Source of the DNA: Limonium bicolor
Lineage: Eukaryota > Streptophyta > Magnoliopsida > Caryophyllales > Plumbaginaceae
Direction: 5' to 3'
Assembly (NCBI GenBank): GCA_023374045.1
Contig: CM041776.1
Location: 42,910,171 to 42,974,170 of the forward strand
DNA length: 64,000 bases
The position numbers and the translations under genes are program-made. Of the stretch, positions 50,219 through 60,796 are shown piece by piece (position 1 is the stretch's first letter; each line of letters starts with the position of its first letter). Below the pieces are notes generated by a model that was not told where the DNA came from, made no database searches, and worked only from the letters and a program-made list of their open reading frames with translations.

Positions 50219-51979
50219 TGTTATACCCAAAATTTCAACCCCCCCCCGGAGGAGAGTCTCTACTAATAGGCTAGTAGCAAGGGTTCCCAGTTCGATCGGC
50301 ACATTTCAGAGTACTAGGGACAGCTTAGTCATCTCCAGGGGCATTTTCGTAATTTTTCAAGGCTCCTAAGCCCCCTATAGGCTTTCTCTCTCCTCCAAAT
50401 AAGGGTCAAATCAACTTGAAATGCTTTGATATTTTAACCCATGATAGAGGATGACATTTTAAGCATAATGGCGTTGGAATTTTGATTTTTCGAATTTCCA
50501 ATAATTTTCTAGCAATTTCTGATTGAATCTGACGAGAAATTGAATTTAAAAATATTCCAATACCCAAAAAATTCGATCTCACTTTAGAAAAATCAGAATT
50601 ATCATCCTTTACCCATGTGTGAAATTTCATAATCAAATTCCTTTTGGAAGCCCTTGAGCTAAAACGTCGGTAAATCTCGGTTTTTACCGGATTTTTCTAT
50701 CTTTAAGGAAGTCTATATAAGGAACCTTATCCCATGATCAAAAGAAACCTCAAGAACCCTAAGCAACCAGAAAACCTAGCCGTCTCATTCTCCTCACGTT
50801 TTTACACATCCAAGCACCAAAATCACATCAAAAATCTCTCGAAATCACCACCTAAACACACTTTTCAACTCCTAACACATCAACAATCATCAAACATCAA
50901 CCAAACCACCTCCAAAACGTGAAGAACATCATCAACAATCAACAACCAGAAGCCCGGGTCGAACTCAATCCGGAACCGGCATCATCGGAGCCTCCGAAGA
51001 ATCCCAACGTGAAGAATCATCTTGAATTCGAAGGTAAAACAGGTTACAATCCAACTTTTCTGATTCCCCACGACCTTATTAACTCTCTGTTAAATTTTGG
51101 GTTCAAACTAACCTTCGTACGCTTCTGTATTGCTGTTTATTCAAGCTTCTGTCCAATAACTTGTTTACCAAGTTTCGTGCATAATTCGAATTCAAATTGA
51201 GAACTTTCGATCACTAACGCATTGTACATCTTTCAGGCTACACACCCATAAAATTTGAGTCGAAAACACCTTCGGGAACAGCCTTAACGCCGCCGTCCGA
51301 GGGCGGTCCGCACCCACGGACGTCATGTCCGGGGTCCCGGACTCCTTGTCCGTAAGCCCGGACGCCCACGGACGGCGGCGAGATTTTTTAAATTTTTAAA
51401 TTTAGGTTTTTTCTAATAATGTCCGGGCCCACGGACGGCCTGTCCGTGGCCCCGGACTTTACAACTTTCTGTTTTCTGTTTAATTCGACTTTTATTTTCA
51501 TATAGGTTAACTAGGGTCCGTGGTCTCGGACATTAGGTCCGTGGCCACGGACGGAAACAAAATTTGACCTAATTCTGCCTCCGAAACCCTAGTTTAGGTA
51601 GCTTTCAATTTCACTTTGTTTTTCTGTCAAAAAATGATAAAAACACAAAAAAAAAGCGCGCACTTAGGTTAAAAACGACTTTGTAGTAAGCCGTAAATAA
51701 ACTGAGTAGAGGAAAAACGACCTAGGAAGGGTAATGAAAGTAATTGAACCCTAATTAAGTCGAATATCAAGCCCCCGAACCCGAACTCTCCTTTCCTAAT
51801 TTGATCTAGGTTAAAATTAGGTGGCGGCTCATAATAGGTTCCAGTGAGCTAGCTTAGGTTTTAATAATTATTGTTATATGACATAGTTATTAATCTTAGG
51901 TTATAAGTGGACCTAAAACCCGGTTAGATCCTCATCAGCTTTAATCAACATAGGATAGGGTTTAAAATCGAGGCTCACA
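50219..51979 (+). repeat. E3 5' LTR
   Basis: 1761 bp, TGTTATACCC to GAGGCTCACA. It holds a TATA-like box, TCTATATAAGG (50711-50721), and the TCCGTGG cluster (51290-51555) with the perfect 16-bp palindrome GTCCGTGGCCACGGAC at 51537-51552. Its sequence differs appreciably from the E2 LTR, so E2 and E3 are separate subfamilies. Confidence 0.93.
50711..50721 (+). promoter_or_regulatory. TATA box of the E3 5' LTR
   Basis: TCTATATAAGG is in the same relative LTR region as the E2 TATA box and recurs in the 3' LTR near 58186. Start site unknown. Confidence 0.5.
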
Positions 51980-51982
51980 GAC

Positions 51983-52000
51983 TGGCGACTCTGCTGGGGA
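51983..52000 (+). other. E3 primer-binding site
   Basis: TGGCGACTCTGCTGGGGA, three bases after the LTR; identical to the E2 site. Confidence 0.87.
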
Positions 52001-53244
52001 CAACTTCTTAATTTTAACTTGTTTAATTTTAAGAAAGAGGGCTTAACTCGAAAATTGTTTATTTATGGCTTTATTACTTTGTTTATTTACTTCTGTGCGC
52101 ACTTTAATTTCGGCACCTTTGCATCATGTGAGAGCGAGGGTCCACGCAAACCAATTTCACCCCGGGACCCGTTTGAGGGTCCCCTGTCAGGGACTCACAC
52201 CTTTTAGGTGATGTGAATAAGCGGGGGAAAATAGGAGGATGTCGTCTAACCACACCCCCTTAATACCTGGGCTTTAGCCCCAAGCGTTTTCCTGGCAGTG
52301 TCCTTACCTAGCCCATTGTTTGGTCAGTCAAAGACCCGACCGTAGACGCACACCTTCAGGTGATGTGAAAAAAGTGGGGAAGCCCAAAGAGAATAGCGTG
52401 CAAGCCCTATTCCTTTGAGGTGACCTGGGCCCATGCCCCAAGCACCTCTCCGGATCGATCCATACCCGTTTGGATTTAAACGTCTAGTGAGGACATGTTG
52501 AATTTGTGTGGGCCTTGTTTGCTTGTATGATCGGCCCATTACTCAGCCTACAGATTGATAGGAACTTCTCCTACATTAACCTAGCCCAGCCCGAATTGGC
52601 GGTTCTATTTGTTTGCGACCCAGAGGTCCTGTTTGGTTTAATATGTGAGTCATTCGGGCTTCGGCCCAAAAAGCTTAGACTTAGGTGATTTCTCTTCTGG
52701 CCCAATTCGAATTATCCATTTAGTTCTAGGCCCATGAAAAACAAATCCACCTCAAGCATTTCATGAAAATCCATCAGGCCTTTCCATTTCAAGGTTTATT
52801 CTAGTCCAGGAAGACTTTCCACTTGGGCTTTGGCCCAAAGTCCTAGATATAGGTATCATCTTCTAGGCCCAATTAGAATTACTTGGCCCAAGTTCCAATT
52901 CACATCAAGATCACGGTTTAGAAATCATTTTGGCTCATGCACTTTACTTCTAGCCCAAATACATTCTGGCCCAAGCGCCCAATTCTCAAAACATTCCGGC
53001 TCAAGAGCCACTTTCTTCAAACATTTCAGCCTAGGCACCAGTTCACGGCTCATGAATCATTCCGGCTCATGTGCCTCTCTTCCAACTCATTTCGGGCCTC
53101 AATGCCAACCCACAATCTTCAAAACATTCCAGCTCACATGCTTTTCTTGCAGCCCAAACAAGTTTTAGCCTAAGACTTCTTTGCGGCCCAGAATTTTAGC
53201 TCAGGTCGCTTTTGTTTTCCAACAGATAAGCCCAAATCTCAAGT
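52001..53244 (+). other. E3 leader between PBS and gag
   Basis: Non-coding; homologous to the E2 leader. GGCCCA blocks and degenerate repeats with 'ttctcaaaacattcc' lie at about 52930-53170. Frames at 52019-52207 and 52830-53173 come from these repeats and are not called. Confidence 0.6.
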
Positions 53245-54290
53245 ATGGCAGGGGGAGGAAATCCAATCAACATGGGTGTCCAGTTAGCCGAAGAATTCAA
53301 TGGGATGCTGAAAAAGATTGAGCGAATGGAGAGGGCCAACAAGCCAGCCGGTTTTGACTACTTTTCCACTGGATTATATCCCAAGGTTGACCTCCCTCCA
53401 AGGTTGAAATTGCCAACACTTCCTCTATACAAAGGTTCCTCCGACCCACAACTTCATTTGGCAATGTTCGATAGGGAAATGTCCATCCTTTCACTAAACG
53501 ACATGCAGAAGGCCAAGGTGTTTGCTCACTATCTTGACGAGACCCCTCAGCATTGGTACATAACTCAAAGGATAAATACCAAGACCTACGAGGAGGTATG
53601 TGAAGCTTTTCTGCATCATTTTGAGTACGCTAGAAGTTTTGGAGTCACCAGGGCTGATCTTGCAAGCACACAACAAACAGAAGGTGAATCAATGTCTAAT
53701 TTTGTCAAGCGTTGGAGGATGAAGGCAGCCGCAATGCTCACACAGATGGACGAACAAGAGCAAATCCGAAAAACAAAAAAAAAAATGTAAGAAGTCAATA
53801 CAGTGACGATCTGAAATTCACATACTTTCCTAGCTTCGACATGCTGATGGGACAAGTTGATGTCCTAGAAGAAATGATTCACCAAGGGGAGTTAAAACTT
53901 GGGAACTCAAAAAAAACCGGGAACGGCTCGAGGACAGCAGCCTGTATCCAAAGTGGCACCCGAAAGAGAACTAGGCAGCATGAGGTAAACACCGTTCGAC
54001 AGATAAAAGGACCAGGACAAATCGTTAGGGCAATGGAATCATCCCGAAAGAGCTCCCGTCAGAAAGAGTTCACAAACATCGGTCAACCATTGAGCCAGGC
54101 TTTTGAAAGACTCCAGGAACGAAACATGCTGCAACCTCTCACCCCTCGACAAAGAGACCCTCAAAAAGGAAGGAATCTGAACCAGTATTGTCAGTATCAC
54201 CAGCTTCCCGGTCATGACACCGACAACTGCAAAATTCTGAAGCAGCACATCCAAGATCTTATCAACCAAGGTTTTCAACTCCCCGAGTAG
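53245..54290 (+). pseudogene. gag: E3 gag, one frame break at an A run
   Basis: The ATG at 53245 (MAGGGNPINMGVQLAEEF) is the family start. The core has KLPTLPLYKGSSDPQLHLAM, MFDREMSIL, YLDETPQHWY and FVKRWRMKAAAM. At the A-rich stretch near 53770-53786 the frame changes, replacing the segment that reads MIVDNMQ in E2. The second frame continues with LKFTYFPSFDMLMGQVDVLE and the zinc-binding motif CQYHQLPGHDTDNC, ending LINQGFQLPE at 54290. The zinc motif and core resemble Ogre/Tat gag. The A run may be a sequencing fault or real; without it the protein would be nearly full length. Confidence 0.87.
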
Positions 54291-56430
54291 GAATCCCATG
54301 TAAAGCACCATCAGAGACTGCTGTCTTCAAGTGTTTTCTTCGATTTCCTCTCTTTACTAGTCTTTTTTTTTATGTTTTTCCAATGTTTGTAGTAGTTAGT
54401 TTCCTTTACCATTTTCGGTAGTTTCTCTAAGTCTGTAATTTCCAACATTATCACATGATTCATAAATAAAATCATAGTTCCATTTTCACAATTCCTGTAC
54501 AAACCATTTTCAATTCATCAAACAAAAACAAAAAAAATGCTTTTCAGGGAAAAGGATCACGGAATAATCATTTCCCGACTATAGAACTGAACGATTTATT
54601 TCTTGTTGAACATGCCACGCTAAGCATCACAACTCACCCCAAAACATCCAAAACAACCCACGAAGCGGTTCCAAATCCACATCTTTCCAAATTGTTGTCA
54701 TAAACCCCAAATCAATACTGGGGGCAATCTAAGTTGAAGTTCGTCATCTTTCATTTAAATGTGCGAATGAGTTTCCAAGTGAAAATCTCGCGAGAGTGTC
54801 TTGAGCGGAAAAACCATGAGTGAACGAGTGTGTCATTTTTACACGACTCCGGTGAGACCACATTCAAAGGTGAGGTAAACGGCATAACTCCGACTGAGGG
54901 AGATAATTTGTAAATTTACTCTTAGACCTGCGAAAAGTAACAAAGAAAGGATACACAACTATTAGGGATGACGAAGCACCTAGGTACAGCACCACACATC
55001 CAAAAGCTTGTGAACCCTGACATCACACCCTAGGCACCCCCGCTGAGCTTTTGATATATGACCTCTTTTACAACACTACAAACTCCACAGAATAAGCCAG
55101 CCAATGGTGAATACCCGACCCGGTGACCAAAGGATGCAAGGAGCCCGACTTCCGAACAGCAACTTCACAAGTCCAAAGAAGCAGAACTGCTACTAGCATG
55201 ACGGAGTGATCCGCAAATGGCCCCAAAGTGGCACAGGATTCAAATGCGCTAACATCAAAAACAGCTCTCAAAGTTCAAAACCGGGAAACACAAGAACCCC
55301 GGAGGAAAAGAGATTCAAAGAAAGGCAAACCTGGAAAGCCTCGAAGTAATCCAAAATCAGTAGAAAGAGAGAAGGCGCAAGGAACAACCCAAAAGTTCTA
55401 AGTTCCAAGCTCATAAGCGAAGTTATCACGAAGTAGCCAAACGACTTCAAGGCAAAGAAGACGAGTCCGAGAGAGGGTGAAAGTTGCAGCTTTGGTCACC
55501 CTTATAGCTCCGCATACCTGAAATATCCCTCCATGGTCCCGTTGTCTTTCATCACACCCCATGGCCATGTTATAAGCTTTAAAGACTTCCGACTTGATAG
55601 TTGTGTATCCAATCACGTGAAAGTAACAGATCGAATGCGTAAATTCATCAAATATCAAATTCAATGGTCTAGAAGTTGTGACCGTAAGTGAGAAATGAGT
55701 GTAAACACCAAACACGTCGAGTGTAGGTTAGGAAGCACCAAATCAGAACATAAGCCTTGACCCTGTGAGGACGAGACTCGTTCGCACGTTTGATCAAAGA
55801 AATACTGGGGGCAATCGATCGGAACGATCGATTGCCATGAACTCTAGCTCAGATTGTCTTAAGGGAAAAATACCGGGGGCAATTGTTGGTTCCAACAATT
55901 GCTATGACAACACCAATTGGAACCCAAAGCCCTTACCTGCACATCAAACACCACAGGCCCACATAAGCCCTTACCTTCACATCATACACCATACCCCACT
56001 GGCGGCATGTTCATCTCGTAGGAGATAAATTACAAGTCCGAAGTCTATAGTTAGGAAATGATAATTCACTTTCCTTTTCACTAAACAGAATTTTCTTCAA
56101 ACACTGCCACATTTGGCACCTCTTTCAACAATTTCTTGTCTTGAACAACTTTCCCTCAAACACTTCGGTTTCATAAACCTCATCATGGCCACATTTGGCA
56201 CACTTTCTAGCAATGTCTTGCTTTGGACAATTTTTGACCCTTAATGTTGCCATGTTTGGCACATTTTCCAACGATTTCTTGTTTTGGACAAGTTTCCTAC
56301 ATACACTTTGATTATATTTTGACATGCATATCATCTTTGCCACGTTTGGCACTTTCATAATCAGCTTTCATCATGATCATTTGCATAAAGTTTACCTTGC
56401 ATCCGTCTGTACGAAACTCCTCATCATAGA
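54291..56430 (+). other. E3 3' non-coding region with hairpins and PPT-like motifs
   Basis: No coding motif. GGGGGCAAT occurs near 54719, 55807 and 55875. Hairpins: GGCAATCGATCG/CGATCGATTGCC with loop GAA (55810-55836), and GCAATTGTTGG/CCAACAATTGC with loop TT (55879-55902). Several copies of 'ccacatttggcac'-like blocks lie at 56100-56350. Homologous to E2 21057-23094. Confidence 0.6.
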
Positions 56431-56433
56431 CCA

Positions 56434-56655
56434 GAGATACAGATTCTCAGCTGAAGGTACAGATTCTTCAGAGATGCAGATTCTCAGCCGAAGGTGCAGA
56501 TTCTCCAGAGATACAGATTCTCAGCTGAAGGTACAGATTCTTCAGAGATGCAGATTCTCAGCCGAAGGTGCAGATTCTTCAGGGATACAGATTCTCAGCC
56601 GAAGGTACAAATTCTTCAGAGATGCAGATTCTCAGCCAAAGATTCAGATTCACCA
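56434..56655 (+). repeat. E3 tandem repeats, 37-bp unit
   Basis: About six imperfect units with 'cagattctcagc' followed by 'gaaggtacagattcttcag'. Same unit as E2 20599-21029, in fewer copies. Confidence 0.85.
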
Positions 56656-56785
56656 GAATAGATGAACTCAACCTCAGGCTCGTCGTGAACCCAATTTCCT
56701 ACCATTCCACTTAGGCACCCATAGGTCCTACTTTACATTCGTCAATTTAGGCACACATCACATCAACCTCATTACATCTCTTCTC

Positions 56786-57165
56786 AATTCCAGGTTCCCG
56801 ACACCTTATAATGCTCGGCGCATTCCAGGTTCCCGACACCTTATAATGCTCGGCGCATTCCAGGTTCCCGACACCTTATAATGCTCGGCGCATTCCAGGT
56901 TGGTTCCCGACACCTTATAATGCTCGGCGCATTCCAGGTTCCCGACACCTTATAATGCTCGGCGCATTCCAGGTTCCCGACACCTTATAATGCTCGGCGT
57001 ATTCCAGGTTCCCGACACCTTATAATGCTCGGCGTACTCCGGGTTCCCGACACCTTATAATGCTCGGCGTGTCCCGTTAATCTCAGGTTCCCGACACCTT
57101 ATAATGCTCGGCGTATTTCATTCGTTTCAGGTTCCCGACACCTTTAGAATGCTCGGCGTACTTCA
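56786..57165 (+). repeat. E3 tandem repeats, 35-bp unit, about 10 copies
   Basis: 'ggttcccgacacc' followed by 'ttataatgctcggcg' and a variable 'cattcca' linker, spaced mostly 35 bp. I see no comparable array in E2, so it expanded in this lineage only. Confidence 0.87.
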
Positions 57166-57176
57166 TTCCATTTAAA

Positions 57177-57580
57177 GGTAGTCAACGCCTTAGAATAGTT
57201 TGACATCATATCATCCTTTTAGGTTGTCAACGCTTAGAATCGCTTGACATTATCTCATTTCCACATTTTAGGTAGTCAACGCCTTAGAATAGCTTGACAT
57301 CATTTCATCATCACTTTAGGTAGTCAGCGCCTTAGAATAGCTCGACAGCATATCATCACTTTAGGTAGTCAGCGCCTTAGAATAGCTCGACAACATATCA
57401 TCCTTATAGGTAGTCAACGCCTTAGAATAGCTTGACATCATATCATCCTTATAGGTAGTCGACGCCTTAGAATAGTCTGACATTACTTCATCATTACCTT
57501 TAGGTGGTCGACACCTTAGAACCACTCGACACCCTTCCACTTTACTCATAGGTAGTCAGCGCCTTAGAATAGCTCGACAC
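57177..57580 (+). repeat. E3 tandem repeats, about 44-bp unit, about 9 copies
   Basis: 'ggtagtcaacgcc' followed by 'ttagaatagcttgac' and a 'atcatatcatc' linker. Four units are present at the homologous place in E2. Confidence 0.85.
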
Positions 57581-57680
57581 AACTTGTCGGATTTCAGTTG
57601 CACGAGGGCCTTTTAAGATCCAAAATTTTGGGGTATCACTCAAGCATCAACTACTAGCCTTTTCATTTCCATTACAAAGT

Positions 57681-57700
57681 CTAGTTGACGGGGGGCAATC
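57681..57700 (+). other. E3 polypurine tract
   Basis: CTAGTTGACGGGGGGCAATC directly before the 3' LTR (57701). Identical to the E2 tract. Confidence 0.87.
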
Positions 57701-59446
57701 TGTTATACCCAAAATTTCAACCCCCCGGAGGAGAGTCTCTACTAATAGGCTAGTAGCAAGGGTTCCCAGTTCGATCGGCACATTTCAGAGTACTAGGGAC
57801 AGCTTAGTCATCTCCAGGGGCATTTTCGTAATTTTTCAAGGCTCCTAAGCCCCCTAAGGCTTTCTCTCTCCTCCAAATAAGGGTCAAATCAACTTGAAAT
57901 GCTTTGATATTTTAACCCATGATAGAGGATGACATTTTAAGCATAATGGCGTTGGAATTTTGATTTTTCGAATTTCCAATAATTTTCTAGCAATTTCTGA
58001 TTGAATCTGACGAAAATTGAATTTAAAAATATTCCAATACCCAAAAAATTCGATCTCACTTTAGAAAAATCAGAATTCATCCTTTACCATGTGTGAAATT
58101 TCATATCAAATTCCTTTTGGAAGCCCTTGAGCTAAACGTCGGTAAATCTCGGTTTTTACCGGATTTTTCTATCTTTAAGGAAGTCTATATAAGGAACCTA
58201 TCCCATGATCAAAAGAGAACCTCAAGAACCCTAAGCAACCAGAAAACCTAGCCGTCTCATTCTCCTCACGTTTTTACACATCCAAGCACCAAATCACATC
58301 AAAAATCTCTCGAAATCACCACCTAAACACCACTTTTCAACTCCTAACACTCACAATCATCAAACATCAACCAAACCACCTCCAAAACGTGAAGAACATC
58401 ATCAACAATCAACAACCAGAAGCTCGGGTCGAACTCAATCCGGAACCGGCATCATCGGAGCCTCCGAAGAATCCCAACGTGAAGAATCATCTTGAATTCG
58501 AAGGTAAAACAGGTTACAATCCAACTTTTCTGATTCCCCACGACCTTATAACTCTCTGTTAAATTTTGGGTTCAAACTAACCTTCGTACGCTTCTGTATT
58601 GCTGTTTATTCAAGCTTCTGTCCAATAACTTGTTACCAAGTTTCGTGCATAATTCGAATTCAAATTGAGAACTTTCGATCACTAACGCATTGTACATCTT
58701 TCAGGCTACACACCCATAAAATTTGAGTCGAAAACACCTTCGGGAACAGCCTTAACGCGCCGCCGTCCGAGGGCGGTCCGCACCCACGGACGTCATGTCC
58801 GGGTCCCGGACTCCTTGTCCGTAAGCCCGGACGCCCACGGACGGCGGCGAGATTTTTAAATTTTTAAATTTAGGTTTTTCTAATAATGTCCGGGCCCACG
58901 GACGGCCTGTCCGTGGCCCCGGACTTTACAACTTTCTGTTTTCTGTTTAATTCGACTTTTATTTTCATATAGTTAACTAGGGTCCGTGGTCTCGGACATT
59001 AGGTCCGTGGCCACGGACGGAAACAAAATTTGACCTAATTCTGCCTCCGAAACCCTAGTTTAGGTAGCTTTCAATTCACTTTGTTTTTCTGTCAAAAAAT
59101 GATAAAACACAAAAAAACAGAAGCGCGCACTTAGGTTAAAAACGACTTTGTAGTAAGCCGTAAATAAACTGAGTAGAGGAAAAACGACCTAGGAAGGGTA
59201 ATGAAAGTAATTGAACCCTAATTAAGTCGAATATCAAGCCCCCGAACCCGAACTCTCCTTTCCCTAATTTGATCTAGGTTAAAATTAGGTGGCGGCTCAT
59301 CATAGGTTTCCAGTGAGCTAGCTTAGGTTTAATAATATTGTTATATGACATAGTTATTAATCTTAGGTTATAAGTGGACCTAAAACCCGGTTAGATCCTC
59401 ATCAGCTTTAATCAACATAGGATAGGGTTTAAAATCGAGGCTCACA
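57701..59446 (+). repeat. E3 3' LTR
   Basis: 1746 bp, TGTTATACCC to GAGGCTCACA. Compared with the 5' LTR it lacks many single bases (for example at the C run after 57719 and in 'caaatcacatc' near 58290) but shows few substitutions. Confidence 0.93.
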
Positions 59447-59733
59447 CCACCCCGGCAAAGACTGCAAGGGTAACGACGTGCAGTGTCGCTACTGTGAGAA
59501 GTGGGGTCACCGTGACTATGAGTGCTACCGGAACCCCAACAGTAGAAACAACAAGCCCAAGGGGCAGTGGAAGGGTAAGGCCACCGCGACTAATGATGGC
59601 CCGAAGATGACTAATCAGCCACCCACTGATCAGAGGAACACTGATTCCCAGAAGGGGAAAGGGCCGGGAGCTGGCAAGGCCGCCCTGAATGTGGTGGACC
59701 GGTCTGAGGCACCAGGACCCTCTTGTAGACCAG

Positions 59734-59877
59734 GTACCGCCTAAATTGTTGAATGAAATAAGTGATTGCTTACCGCATTTCATGCATGTGTGTTAGTGGG
59801 TCCAAGTGTATAACCATGTGAGTAAAGAGTTAAAGTAAAATGTGAAAGTCACCTAAATTAGGTAATTTGAAACTTAG
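59734..59877 (+). other. E5 intron between gag and AlkB exon (predicted)
   Basis: 144 bp, from GTACCGCC after CCAG to AACTTAG before GAACCTTC. If not spliced, gag ends at the TAA three codons into the intron. The same donor is also in phase with the acceptor at 60797, which skips the AlkB exon. No transcript evidence here. Confidence 0.6.
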
Positions 59878-60617
59878 GAACCTTCAATATTTGCTATCCA
59901 ATCCCACCCACACCAAACCCTAAAGAAACCACCATCAACATTACCGAATTCCCACTGGAACAATGTCAGGTTATCCAGCCAGGTATGATACTTTTAAATG
60001 GATACCCGACACCGGAAGCACAAATCCACATCATCAGGCGATGCAACGAGCTTGGAGCAGCACCAGGAGGTTTCTACACACCCGAATATCTGAGCGGATC
60101 GAGAATGAAACTGAAGATGATGTGCATGGGTAAGGACTGGAACCCTTACACCAAGTCATATCAAGATGTGCGAGCTAAAGACGGAGCAACTGTACCATGT
60201 ATACCTGAGAAGTTCCTTGCGGTCGTTAACCACGCCGTGGGAATTGCTCAGCAAGTTGAATCAGAACCGATTCAGAACGTCAAAGCAGATTTGTGTATTG
60301 TGAACTTCTACCAGAAAGGTGGACGATTAGGGTTACACCAGGACAAGGACGAGTCACCCGAGTCTCTAAGTAAGGGAGTACCCGTGGTGTCTTGGTCCAT
60401 TGGTGATACCGCAGTGTTTATATACGGCGAGCAGAAGCGTGGTGATCTCGCAAAGAAGCTAGTATTGAAGTCGGGAGATGTGTTAGTCATGGGTGGACAA
60501 TCAAGGATGTTGTACCACGGTATCAAGAAGATCAAACTGAATACCGCACCATCGACAGTGATCAATGCCACACGCATGAAACCCGGACGTTTGAATTTGA
60601 CCTTCAGGCAGTTTTAA
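59878..60617 (+). CDS. ALKBH1-like Fe(II)/2-oxoglutarate dioxygenase domain of a retrotransposon
   Basis: AlkB-family enzymes oxidatively remove methyl groups from DNA or RNA bases. The exon adds about 36 residues before the Met at 59985; from that Met the frame is 210 residues. Counting from it: N107 and Y109 in IVNFY, H118 and D120 in LHQDKDE (iron), distal H178 in LYHG, R202 and R208 in GRLNLTFR (2-oxoglutarate). KGVPVVSWSIGDTAVFIYG is typical of the plant ALKBH1 branch. All catalytic positions are kept and there is no stop or shift before the TAA at 60615. It has no internal intron, consistent with capture from mRNA. It sits between zinc-knuckle gag and protease, in phase with the gag donor. 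Best read as the C-terminus of a Gag-AlkB fusion, or a separate protein from Met 59985. Substrate unknown. Confidence 0.92.
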
Positions 60618-60796
60618 GCCTTGTGTAATCATGTAATGTATTAAGCCAGTTGTATGTTAAGGATGCTATATTTAGCCATGTCTACAATGTAACCCAACTT
60701 ATGGTGTAAAGAGTGTGTTAATGAATAAAGAGATGTTGTTTTGGAGTATATCAATCGTGTTGTCACCCAATACTTATAAGTTTGCCAATGAATTAG
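60618..60796 (+). terminator. Spacer after AlkB with AATAAA (60724-60729)
   Basis: Non-coding between the AlkB stop and the protease acceptor (AATTAG ending at 60796). E4 has a similar spacer (42426-42628) with AATAAA in an equivalent place. Use of the signal would give a Gag-AlkB mRNA; skipping would allow pol. It may be the 3' UTR of the captured gene, which is inference. Confidence 0.45.

Larger units (their letters stand above)
50219..59446 (+). mobile_element. E3: complete gag-only LTR retrotransposon, plus strand
   Basis: LTRs 50219-51979 and 57701-59446; target duplication CCACC at 50214-50218 and 59447-59451. The PBS (51983-52000), gag (53245-54290), hairpins, tandem arrays and polypurine tract are all as in E2 but on the other strand. 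No pol motif was found, so it is non-autonomous. Its LTRs differ from each other mainly by single-base indels. Confidence 0.93.
49042..59733 (+). pseudogene. gag: E5 gag with predicted introns, one frameshift, split by E3
   Basis: Capsid/nucleocapsid protein. Exon 1, 49042-49717: MSGRPRGRGRGRGTGD, a proline run, RETNWVKALADLRPPSFNGE, then SWWKLV. A frame change near 49488 separates TALLR from AKYYPVHVQEAKRLELDSL. GT/AG introns are predicted at 49718-49811 (94 bp, phase 0) and 50077-50158 (82 bp, phase 1). The zinc-knuckle exon is 50159-50218 plus 59452-59733, with E3 and the duplicated CCACC between. Knuckles are CKWCNGDH continued as PGKDC, and CRYCEKWGHRDYEC. The exon ends one base into a codon at 59733. 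The frame stays open across all predicted junctions except the shift near 49488. Splicing is inferred from signals, phase and comparison with E1 and E4. Confidence 0.8.

Noticed and set aside
59985..60617. The AlkB frame as an ordinary host ALKBH1 gene caught between elements
   Set aside because: A second copy (E4) has it in the same place between zinc-knuckle gag and protease, with identical splice phases, and it has no introns of its own.
59985..60617. An integrated plant RNA virus as source of the AlkB domain
   Set aside because: No viral replicase, helicase or coat sequence is nearby, and the motif pattern fits the plant ALKBH1 branch.
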